From positions 1-14,379 of the forward strand of contig JAJXXG010000263.1 of the NCBI GenBank assembly GCA_021781255.1: DNA of 14,379 nucleotides, written 5' to 3'. Origin of the DNA: Acidobacteriota bacterium (lineage in GTDB: Bacteria; Acidobacteriota; Terriglobia; Terriglobales; Acidobacteriaceae). The notes beneath the pieces are model-generated. The model was not told where the DNA came from and made no database searches. It saw only the letters and a program-made list of their open reading frames with translations. How positions within the stretch are numbered: position 1 is the stretch's first letter; every line of letters begins with the position of its first letter. Made by a program: the position numbers and the translations under genes. Shown one piece after another: positions 1 to 6,955 of the stretch.

Positions 1-3000
1 TTCGTGTGGCCGCCCGCGCACTTGCTCGCCGGAACATACGACGAGTAGTTGGTGCTCACCGCCAGAATGTTCTGGTGATTGGCCACATTGAAGGCCTCCA
101 CCAGGAACTGCATCTTCACGCCCTCGTGCAGCGTAAAGTCGCGCGCCAGCCGCGCATCCAGGTTATGCACGCCCGGCCCGGCAAACGCATTGCGCTTGAA
201 CTGCGGAATGCGTCCCGGCGTGCCGGAGTTGAACAGGCTCAGCTCGGCGCCCGTAATGCCGCCGTCGCCGCCCACGTTCGCCGTGTTCAGCGGATCGCCC
301 ACGCCCAGCGCGCTGCTGGGGCTGTTGGCCATAAAGCCCGTCACCGGGTTGCCGCTCTGCGCCGTGTAGCTGCCAGAGAAGCTCCAGCCGTTCACCGCCA
401 GGCTCAGCAGTCCCAGGTCTGTCCGGATAGTCGGAGACAGGATGAAGCTGCCCGTCAGGCGGCTCGTCATGTCCAGGTCAGAGCGCGCCTGCTCGGCCTT
501 CAGGTTCATCGGATCAATCGGCGTATCCGTGCCGTTGAACGTGCCGTTCACGCCCGACACCTGCCCGCCGTCCGTCGCGCTGGAGTAGGTGTAGTTCGCC
601 AGCAGTTCCACGCCGTGGCTCACCGGCTTCTTCAGCGTGGCCACAAACGAGTGGTACCAGCTGTTCACGCCGCTAAAGCCGCCCAGAATGCTGCCGTCCA
701 CATACGTCTGCCGCTGCGTGTACCACGGCACCGTCACCGTCTTCAGCGTGTTGCCGGACTTGTCCACCACGTCATAGGTCTTGGTGGTCGTGGCCGGCTT
801 CAGGTTCACGTCCACAAAGACCGGCAGCCGCATCGCGCGGTTGCCCACATAGCCCAGCGTCAGCGCGGAGTTGTACGGCAGCTCCTGCTCCACTGAGATG
901 TCGAACGAGTGCGAGTACGGGTTCTCGTAGCTCGGGTCAAGTCCGCGGAACGACAGCGGAGCCAGCGTCGCACCCGTGTTCACCACCTGCGGAGTCAGCG
1001 CACCGCTGAAGGGAGCCGTCAAAGCCGGTCCCGGCGGCGTAAACAGCACGTTCGTATACTGCGGAGCCCAGGCCGGGAACGGATTCGTCGTGCTGCTGCT
1101 GCGCGATACGTTGTACTGCTGCTGGAACACGCCGTTCTCCACGCGCATCGTGTAGTACGTCGAGTTCGACGTCAGGCCCACAAACATGCCGTAGCCGCCG
1201 CGAATCACGCCGTCCTTCCAGCCCTGATAGCTGAAGCCCAGCCGCGGCTGCAGCGCCGTGTAGCCAATGTGAATCGTGTCCGTGAACTTCTTCGCAAGGT
1301 CGCTGGTCGTGTTCGGCCGCGGAGGCTGCGGAACCAGCTGCACGTCGTAGCGCAGACCGGCTGAAACCTGCAGCTTCGGCGTCAACTTCAGGCGATCCTG
1401 CGCAAAGCCAGACAGATCCTTGTTCCAGAAGTCGTCCGCGCCGATGTGCGTAATCGGGTCATTCACCTGCGTAAAGCTGCGATAGTGCCGTCCGGCATAC
1501 ACATCGCCCGTGTTGATGCCGAACACGTCCAGCATCCAGTCCGTCAGGTTGCCGCCTGGCGTGCCTTCCACCGTGTAGCTGTAGCTGCCGTCGCCCTGGA
1601 ACAGGTTGGCCAGATACTCGTGAATAAAGCTGAAGTCCAGGCCGAACTTCATGTCGTGCCGGCCCTGCGTCTTCGAGAAGATGTCCGCAATCTGCACGCG
1701 GTGCTCGTCCGGAAACGCGCCGCGCGGCAGAGCGCTCGTCTCGCCGTAGCCAGCCACGCCGGAGATGAAGATCGCCGGGCCGCTCGTGTTCGTGCTCGCC
1801 GTCTCAAAGTCGCGCGATACCTGGAACAGCACCTGGTTCACCGCCGAGGAGCTCAGCACGCTCGTCCAGTTCGCAATGCCAAAACGCTCGTGGAAGTTCG
1901 ACGTGCCGTTCTGCGTCACGCCGCCGTTCGTCACCGTGTTCGATGTGTTGTAGCCGTTCGGCTCGTTGAAGTTCTGCCAGTTGAACTCCGCGCTCACGTG
2001 GTTCTTCTGGTCCACCTGCCAGTCCAGCTTCGGGAAGAAGATGTCCTGCTTCACAAGCCGCGGAAAAATGCCCTGGTTCTTGTAGCCGAACATGCCCGCC
2101 GTGTTGCCCTGCATGTAGTCCAGCCCGGCCTGGCACTGCGCCGTCGTCAGCAGCGGCGAGCAGGTGTAGGCGGCAAAATTGAAGTTGGAGAGATACACAA
2201 TCGGGTTCACCTTGCGGAAGCCGTCATAGGTGAAGAAGAAGAACAGTTTGTCGTGCAGAATCGGACCGCCCACCGAGCCGCCGAACTGGTGTTGCTGGTG
2301 AATCGGCTGCGTGAGCAGCTTGTGCGCCTTGCCGTAGGGGTCCAGCGCATTCAGCGTGGGATAGCGCAGATAGTAGAACAGGTCGCCGTGATACTGGTTG
2401 GTGCCCGACTTGCTCACCGCGTTGATCTGTCCGCCCGCCGCCTGGCCAAACTCCGCGCCATACGACGAAGCCGCCGACTGGAACTCCTGAATCGAATCCG
2501 TCGAGTACACATACGGTGCGCCAATTGCGCGTCCACGCGCCTCTGAGAAGAACGCCTGGTTGTTGTTGGCGCCGTCAATCAGGTTCGTGTTGTACAGGCC
2601 TGAAACGCCGCGATACGCAATCAGGCCGCTCGTGCCGTCCGGTGCCACGTTCGGCGTCAGCAGCACCACCTCATCAAAGCGGCGGCCGTTGATCGGCAGG
2701 TTCGACAGCAGCGTCGATCCAATCTCCTGCGATGCGCCAATCTTCTCCGTATCAATCAGCGGAGCATCACCGGTAATCGTCACCGTCGACTGCGCCGCAG
2801 CCACCGGCAGTTCCACATCAATTGTCAGAATCTGGCCTACCGGCACCGTCAGGCCCGTGCGATGCACCGTGGCAAATCCCGGAGCTGAAATCAGCACCTC
2901 ATAGCGTCCCGGCTTCAAAAAGGTCGCCGAGTACGTCCCGGCCGACGTGGTCTGCAAATCGCGCCGGATTCCGGTGTCCGTCTGGATGACTGAAACAGTT

Positions 3001-3170
3001 GCGCCCGCAACCACGGAGTGATTGGGGTCCGTCACAGTGCCGCTGATGGAACCGAAGCCCGCGTCTTGCGCCAACACGGGCAGGGTTGCCATCGTCAGCA
3101 TCGCAACACAGAGCAGCAGGCCGCGCATGCACCAGCGTCCGCTTCTCAGCATCGTATGGATTGGATTCAT
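1..3170 (-). CDS. Oar-like TonB-dependent outer-membrane receptor with carboxypeptidase-regulatory-like domain (C-terminus cut by window edge)
   Basis: Large outer-membrane beta-barrel receptor expected to import or bind an unknown large substrate using TonB energy. The frame is open without interruption from the ATG at 3170 to base 1, giving 1,056 residues. Residues 1-34 form a signal peptide (hydrophobic LLLCVAMLTMATLPVLA, cleavage before QD). Residues about 38-115 are a carboxypeptidase-regulatory/CNA-B-like beta-sandwich (ISGTVTDPNHSVVAGATV, then a KPGRYEV turn). The plug follows with the typical LPINGRRFDEVVLLTPNV and STDSIQEFQ segments, then aromatic-rich barrel strands. The last visible stretch (VEAFNVANHQNIL) normally lies some tens of residues from the C-terminus, so little is missing. 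A GGAG core at 3183-3186 precedes the ATG with a rather long 12-nt spacer. No SusD-type lipoprotein is adjacent, as is usual for this class in Acidobacteriota. The substrate cannot be read from sequence. Codons end strongly in G (ACG, CTG, GTG). Confidence 0.93.
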   Translation of the reverse strand, partial: MNPIHTMLRSGRWCMRGLLLCVAMLTMATLPVLAQDAGFGSISGTVTDPNHSVVAGATVSVIQTDTGIRRDLQTTSAGTYSATFLKPGRYEVLISAPGFATVHRTGLTVPVGQILTIDVELPVAAAQSTVTITGDAPLIDTEKIGASQEIGSTLLSNLPINGRRFDEVVLLTPNVAPDGTSGLIAYRGVSGLYNTNLIDGANNNQAFFSEARGRAIGAPYVYSTDSIQEFQSAASSYGAEFGQAAGGQINAVSKSGTNQYHGDLFYYLRYPTLNALDPYGKAHKLLTQPIHQQHQFGGSVGGPILHDKLFFFFTYDGFRKVNPIVYLSNFNFAAYTCSPLLTTAQCQAGLDYMQGNTAGMFGYKNQGIFPRLVKQDIFFPKLDWQVDQKNHVSAEFNWQNFNEPNGYNTSNTVTNGGVTQNGTSNFHERFGIANWTSVLSSSAVNQVLFQVSRDFETASTNTSGPAIFISGVAGYGETSALPRGAFPDEHRVQIADIFSKTQGRHDMKFGLDFSFIHEYLANLFQGDGSYSYTVEGTPGGNLTDWMLDVFGINTGDVYAGRHYRSFTQVNDPITHIGADDFWNKDLSGFAQDRLKLTPKLQVSAGLRYDVQLVPQPPRPNTTSDLAKKFTDTIHIGYTALQPRLGFSYQGWKDGVIRGGYGMFVGLTSNSTYYTMRVENGVFQQQYNVSRSSSTTNPFPAWAPQYTNVLFTPPGPALTAPFSGALTPQVVNTGATLAPLSFRGLDPSYENPYSHSFDISVEQELPYNSALTLGYVGNRAMRLPVFVDVNLKPATTTKTYDVVDKSGNTLKTVTVPWYTQRQTYVDGSILGGFSGVNSWYHSFVATLKKPVSHGVELLANYTYSSATDGGQVSGVNGTFNGTDTPIDPMNLKAEQARSDLDMTSRLTGSFILSPTIRTDLGLLSLAVNGWSFSGSYTAQSGNPVTGFMANSPSSALGVGDPLNTANVGGDGGITGAELSLFNSGTPGRIPQFKRNAFAGPGVHNLDARLARDFTLHEGVKMQFLVEAFNVANHQNILAVSTNYSSYVPASKCAGGHT

Positions 3171-3432
3171 AGCGTTCTGGTTCTCCTAAGAAAATTCGTT
3201 CTACCTCGGTTTGTGGGGATATGCCGCAACATGCAAAACCGCGCGGTACATCTGCCTGCCACAGCGATCCTGCAGCCGCACGGCAAACTCCCGGCCGCTC
3301 TCGCTCTGTTTGCAGGCACAACCCGGCAACGCACAACCGCAGCCTGGACACTTGCCAGTCTGGTGTGCTGGTTTCACTACCGATTCGTGAAGTCTGTTTT
3401 GTTGGTTTAGATTATGCCACCACTGCCGGCGA

Positions 3433-3451
3433 TGCAGGTTAAATCCCTGCA
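3433..3451. repeat. Perfect dyad, possible operator upstream of the NUP gene
   Basis: TGCAGG (3433-3438) and CCTGCA (3446-3451) are exact inverted copies separated by seven AT-rich bases (TTAAATC). The centre lies about 60 bases before the NUP start codon. The size and symmetry fit a dimeric repressor site, but a 6-bp arm can also arise by chance and no second copy was noticed in the window. Confidence 0.3.
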
Positions 3452-3491
3452 ACAGCGCGCGGTACCACTCCGTGAAACCCGCCGCTCATCG

Positions 3492-3497
3492 CATAAT
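3492..3497 (+). promoter_or_regulatory. Candidate -10 element (CATAAT) of a leaderless NUP transcript
   Basis: CATAAT matches the TATAAT consensus at five of six positions, including the key A and final T. It ends exactly 6 nt before the ATG at 3504, which would put the transcription start at or next to the A of the start codon. The gene has no good Shine-Dalgarno sequence (only a GAG triplet 4 nt before the ATG). No recognisable -35 is present at 16-18 nt, so this stays tentative. Confidence 0.3.
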
Positions 3498-3503
3498 CGA
3501 GAT

Positions 3504-4592
3504 ATGCCCAGCCGAATCGCCGCCCGCCTCTTCCTGCCCTTGCTTACGCTCCTCTGCGCACAGGGGTTACCGCTCCAGGCCGCGCCGCGCCGCATTCCCG
3601 TCAAAGTCGTCGTCGTGGCCATGTTCGAGCAGGGCCAGGACACAGGCGACGCCCCCGGCGAACTCCAATACTGGGTGGAGCGCGATCATTTGGACCGCGT
3701 TTTTCCACTGCCCGCCTCCTACCACGCCGTACGCATGAACCATTCCGGCGAGATGGCCGTGCTTACCGGCCAGGGCACCGCGCACGCCGCCGCCACCATC
3801 ATGGCTCTCGGCCTTGATCCGCGCTTCGACCTCACTCACGCCTACTGGATCATCGCGGGCATCTCCGGCGGCAATCCCGATCGCATATCGCTCGGTTCAG
3901 CGGCATGGGCCCGCTGGGTCGTCGATGGCGACCTCGGCTACGAGATCGACGCGCGCGAAATCCCGCCGGACTGGTCCACCGGTCTTCTGCCCCTGCGCAA
4001 AACCCGCCCCTTCGAGCCGCCCGCCGCCCCGCTCGACGGCCAGGTCTACGCGCTCAATCCCACCCTTGCCCAGTGGGCCTGGCAGCTCACCGCCTCGGTT
4101 CCGCTCGCTGACTCCGACAAGCTCCGCCAGCTTCGCTCCGCGTTCGACGGAGCCGCCGCCCAGCGCCCGCCCTTCGTCACCCTCGGCGATGAGATCTCCT
4201 CCTCCACCTTCTGGCACGGCAGGCTCTTCGATGCCTGGGCGTCCCAGTGGGTCAGCTATTTCACCGGCGGCCAGGGCCAGTTCTTCACCACCGCCATGGA
4301 AGACACCGGCACGCTCCTCTCGCTCAAATCCCTCGCCGCCGCTCATCGCGTGGACTGGAGCCGCATCCTCATCCTGCGCACCGTCAGCAACTACGATCAG
4401 CAACCCCGCGGCCTCAGCGCCGCTGAGAGCCTTTCGCGCCAGCGCATCGGCTCCTACAGCGCCTACCTGCCTTCGCTGGAAGCTGCCTACACCGTCGGCC
4501 ACACCGTCGTAAACGAGTTGCTCACTCACTGGCAGCGCTACGCAAATGCAACGCCCGGCGCCGCTCAGCCCGCCCTCGCCGGCAACCCGTAG
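3504..4592 (+). CDS. Exported NUP-family protein (annotated family name: purine nucleoside permease), 362 aa
   Basis: Matches the NUP family named after a fungal purine nucleoside permease. I chose the ATG at 3504 rather than the upstream in-frame ATG at 3414 because it yields a clean signal peptide (RLFLPLLTLLCA core, cleavage near LQA-AP, residues 24-27). The Cys at 18 does not sit in a lipobox, so a soluble periplasmic or secreted protein is expected. After the signal there is no membrane-spanning segment, which is hard to reconcile with a permease. Three segments look like the purine nucleoside phosphorylase/nucleosidase superfamily: AGISGG (118-123, phosphate/ribose loop), AMEDTG (264-269, like the MEA/MET ribose-binding Glu) and RTVSNYD (292-298, like the RAISD base-binding loop, with N296 where adenosine-type enzymes carry Asp). 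I therefore infer extracytoplasmic nucleoside cleavage or binding. The glycerol-channel gene follows on the same strand after 143 bases. Family call firm, activity uncertain. Confidence 0.85.
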   Translation: MPSRIAARLFLPLLTLLCAQGLPLQAAPRRIPVKVVVVAMFEQGQDTGDAPGELQYWVERDHLDRVFPLPASYHAVRMNHSGEMAVLTGQGTAHAAATIMALGLDPRFDLTHAYWIIAGISGGNPDRISLGSAAWARWVVDGDLGYEIDAREIPPDWSTGLLPLRKTRPFEPPAAPLDGQVYALNPTLAQWAWQLTASVPLADSDKLRQLRSAFDGAAAQRPPFVTLGDEISSSTFWHGRLFDAWASQWVSYFTGGQGQFFTTAMEDTGTLLSLKSLAAAHRVDWSRILILRTVSNYDQQPRGLSAAESLSRQRIGSYSAYLPSLEAAYTVGHTVVNELLTHWQRYANATPGAAQPALAGNP

Positions 4593-4598
4593 CCTCCG

Positions 4599-4641
4599 TC
4601 TCCAACGCAGGGCTTGGCGAAACCGCGCCTCACGTTGGAGA
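4599..4641 (+). repeat. Inverted repeat just downstream of the NUP stop codon
   Basis: TCTCCAACG (4599-4607) pairs with CGTTGGAGA (4633-4641), a perfect 9-bp stem with a 25-nt loop that holds a further GGC/GCC pairing possibility. It begins 7 bases after the NUP stop. No U-tract follows, so it is not a textbook intrinsic terminator. It could be a 3'-end stabilising hairpin or part of a transcript boundary between the NUP and channel genes. Confidence 0.35.
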
Positions 4642-4735
4642 ATGCAAGGGATCTTGAAATCCACCTCGTGCGCGCTCTCTGCCGGGCCAGCCTGATTCCC
4701 ACGGTCTCGCGCTTTGTTGCGCCAAGGATTCCTGC

Positions 4736-5464
4736 ATGCACTCTGTCTGGTTCGGTGAGTTTATGGGCACCCTCGTTCTGGTGCTTCTGGGCAACGGCGT
4801 CTGCGCCGGCGTCGCCCTGCGCAAGTCCTACGCGGCAGACGCCGGATGGATGGTCATCACCACCGGATGGGCCCTCGCCGTCCTCTGCGGTGTCCTTGTG
4901 GCCCAGGCCTTCGGCAGCCCCGGCGCCAACCTGAATCCCGCCATCACCCTCTCCAGCGCCATCGCCGGCGGCGACTTCTCGCAACTCATCTATCTTTGGT
5001 CGGCGCAACTTCTCGGCGCCATGGGCGGCGCAGCGCTCACCGTTGTGCACTACGGCCCGCACTGGCAGCACACGCCCGATCCCGCATCCAAGCTCGGCAT
5101 CTTCTGCACCAACGGCGCCGTGCACAGCCCGCTCTTCAATTTCATCAGTGAAGTCATCGGCACCATGGTGCTGGTCATCGTCGCAGGCGCCATCGGCTCC
5201 CACGGAGTCTCCGCAACCGGACCTGCCGCCGGCGTTGGACAATGGCTCGTCGCCAGCCTCGTCTGGGGCATCGGTCTCTCGCTCGGCGGCACCACCGGCT
5301 ACGCCATCAATCCCGCCCGCGACCTCGGCCCCCGGCTCGTGCATGCGCTCGCGCCCATTCCCGGCAAGGGCGGCTCCAACTGGAGCTACGCGCCCATTCC
5401 GGTCTTCGGACCGCTGCTGGGCGGCGCGCTCGCCGGCCTGCTGCTCCACATCGCGCACCTGTAG
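4736..5464 (+). CDS. glpF: GlpF-type MIP channel (aquaglyceroporin / glycerol uptake facilitator), 242 aa
   Basis: Inner-membrane channel of the aquaporin superfamily, normally a homotetramer letting small uncharged solutes such as glycerol pass. Both half-helix signatures are present: NLNPAITL (NPA at 67-69) and AINPARDLGPR (NPA at 192-194). The Asp directly after NPAR (D196) is the hallmark of glycerol facilitators rather than strict water channels. W45, Y189 and R195 line up with the E. coli GlpF selectivity-filter residues W48, F200 and R206. About six hydrophobic segments are visible and the length is normal for the smaller GlpF forms. The loop before the first NPA (QAFGSPGAN) appears two residues longer than in E. 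coli GlpF. The start has AAGGA 7 nt upstream. Glycerol kinase and glycerol-3-phosphate dehydrogenase genes are absent nearby, so the physiological solute is open. The stop lies only 7 bases from the convergent isomerase gene. Confidence 0.88.
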   Translation: MHSVWFGEFMGTLVLVLLGNGVCAGVALRKSYAADAGWMVITTGWALAVLCGVLVAQAFGSPGANLNPAITLSSAIAGGDFSQLIYLWSAQLLGAMGGAALTVVHYGPHWQHTPDPASKLGIFCTNGAVHSPLFNFISEVIGTMVLVIVAGAIGSHGVSATGPAAGVGQWLVASLVWGIGLSLGGTTGYAINPARDLGPRLVHALAPIPGKGGSNWSYAPIPVFGPLLGGALAGLLLHIAHL

Positions 5465-5471
5465 CCGGTCG

Positions 5472-6902
5472 TCAGCAAACGCGGCAAAAGCCCACGCCCA
5501 TCAGCGCCGCTGTCTTCTCCAGCGTTGCGGCCACGTGCCCCACGCCAACGGCGCAGTGGTGCGCCGGACCCTGCGCGTTCCACGCCTGCACAAACCCGCG
5601 CGCGCCCAGCGGAAAGCGATACCGGCTGTTCGTGTTCCCGATCTCCAGAATCGGTCCGGGCACGCATTCCCCCTCGGCCGCCACCAGCTTGAAGCGCCTC
5701 TCCGCATCCTCCACAACCGAGAGCAGCGTCACCGGCCCGTGCTTCACGCTCATCTCCACAGACAAGCCTCGCCCGACCTTGCCGTGATACACGCGCAGCG
5801 GACGCACCTTGGTCCTTCCCTCGGCAATCGCGATATGTCCCGGCCCATCATGCCCCATCAGCACCAGGTCATCGTTCCAGTCCATCGCGTAGTACTCCGT
5901 GAACGACCCGCCCGCGCCCAGCACGTCCATCATCTTCATGGCCAGCACGTTCTTCACCTCGTACTCGCCCGCCACCGGAATATGCCGTGCCGTCAGCAGC
6001 GACGTGCCCAGGATGATCGAGCTCATCGTGTCCTCATTCGCCGCATTGCCTGAGCCCTTGTAGTAGTACGCCAGCGCATCCAGTTCATGCCGCGCCACAA
6101 ACGCGTCCAGCGCAACCGAGGTCCGCGCTGCGCGCCGCAACTCCTCCGCCGGACAATCCGGCTGCACATCCAGGCTGGCCTCCAGCTCGCGCACGCGCGC
6201 ATCAATGGACGCCTCGCTCACCTGCGCAACCAGCGCGCTCAGCTCATCCACCTCCAGCATCTCCACGTGCGTGCCGAAGGCAATCGAAACCAGCGTCACG
6301 TCCGTCATGATGTCGAGCATGCCGCTGTAGTAGTGGCCCATCAGGCCAAGCCGCGCCCCGGCCAGCGCCGCGCGAACCTGCGCAGCCGCCAGCCATTCCT
6401 CGATCTCGTGCCACGTTGCGGCCTCGTTCAGCACCCCCGTCACCTCGTGAAAGGGAATCCCTGCCCGCCGCAGCACATTGGCAATCTCCGGCACCGGGCA
6501 CGCCGAGCAATAGGCCAGCCACTGCCCGGTCATCGCCGTGCGATCCTCCAGCCGGTTGAAGGCGTCATAGTCCATCGCTGCCTCCGGCTGCAGGTTCAGC
6601 ACCACCACCGGAACGCCCGCACGCTGCACCAGCGGCAGCACCGTATTGGAGAGCGCATAGGTCGTCACGTAAAGAAACAGCACATCCACATCTTCGCGAC
6701 GGCACCTGCGCCCCGCCTGCTGCGCGCGCTGCGGCGTATCCACCAGTCCCAGGTTCACCACCGCAACGCCCGGACGCTCCAGCCGCGCCGCCACCGTGGC
6801 CACGTAGCCCTCCAGCCGCTCCTGTAAACCCGCAAACTGGCTCCAGTAGGCCTCCAGCCCAATGCCGCACAGGCCCACGCGAAGTGCTCCCGCAGCCGCC
6901 AT
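5472..6902 (-). CDS. L-arabinose/L-fucose isomerase-like protein, 476 aa
   Basis: Cytoplasmic aldose-ketose isomerase of the AraA/FucI fold. The catalytic set of E. coli AraA (E306, E333, H350, H450) has clear counterparts: E313 in AGEYEVK, E336 in SFTEYY, H351 in LVLMGHDGPGH, and H448/H449 in GPAHHC. The segment GHYYSGMLDIMTDV (189-202) is also typical of the family. I chose the ATG at 6902 because GGAGGGAG lies about 6 nt upstream and the protein then begins directly with the first beta strand (ALRVGLCGIG). An alternative GTG at 6959 overlaps the dehydrogenase stop (GTGA) and would add 19 low-complexity residues. It lies 53 bases after the Zn-dehydrogenase gene on the same strand, so the two are probably co-transcribed. 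The substrate is not determined by sequence; with the neighbours, a hexose, pentose or uronic acid is plausible. It is distinct from metal-dependent uronate isomerase UxaC. Confidence 0.87.
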   Translation of the reverse strand: MAAAGALRVGLCGIGLEAYWSQFAGLQERLEGYVATVAARLERPGVAVVNLGLVDTPQRAQQAGRRCRREDVDVLFLYVTTYALSNTVLPLVQRAGVPVVVLNLQPEAAMDYDAFNRLEDRTAMTGQWLAYCSACPVPEIANVLRRAGIPFHEVTGVLNEAATWHEIEEWLAAAQVRAALAGARLGLMGHYYSGMLDIMTDVTLVSIAFGTHVEMLEVDELSALVAQVSEASIDARVRELEASLDVQPDCPAEELRRAARTSVALDAFVARHELDALAYYYKGSGNAANEDTMSSIILGTSLLTARHIPVAGEYEVKNVLAMKMMDVLGAGGSFTEYYAMDWNDDLVLMGHDGPGHIAIAEGRTKVRPLRVYHGKVGRGLSVEMSVKHGPVTLLSVVEDAERRFKLVAAEGECVPGPILEIGNTNSRYRFPLGARGFVQAWNAQGPAHHCAVGVGHVAATLEKTAALMGVGFCRVC

Positions 6903-6955
6903 GGATGCTCCCTCCGTACCTTCCCCGATTCGCGATCCGCAACGCCGGCCCGCGC

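Larger units (their letters stand above)
3171..3503. other. Divergent intergenic spacer between the TonB receptor and the NUP gene
   Basis: This 333-base stretch separates two divergent genes and should hold both promoters. I see the receptor's ribosome site (3183-3186), a perfect 6-bp dyad at 3433-3451, and a CATAAT hexamer at 3492-3497 next to the NUP start. A possible plus-strand -10 (TAGATT, 3408-3413) has no convincing -35. A 10-bp motif, CGCGCGGTAC, occurs twice (3240-3249 and 3456-3465). Short open frames here lack ribosome sites and family resemblance, so I call no gene. No clear sigma-70 promoter for the receptor could be picked out by eye. Confidence 0.6.

Noticed and set aside
1446..2546. 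366-residue plus-strand open frame, and others at 6-896 and 909-1364
   Set aside because: They are antisense to the continuous TonB-receptor frame and are Arg/His/Val-rich, typical of reverse-strand shadows.
3240..3465. 10-bp direct repeat CGCGCGGTAC at 3240-3249 and 3456-3465
   Set aside because: GC-rich decamers recur easily in such DNA, the copies are 216 bases apart, and nothing such as a target duplication or element lies between them.
3414..3503. Upstream in-frame ATG giving 30 extra residues on the NUP protein
   Set aside because: It would bury the signal peptide and has no ribosome site; the ATG at 3504 gives a normal exported protein.
3897..4664. 255-residue minus-strand open frame over the NUP gene and the frame at 4565-5458 over the channel gene
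   Set aside because: Both are antisense to genes with clear family motifs and have no recognisable features of their own.
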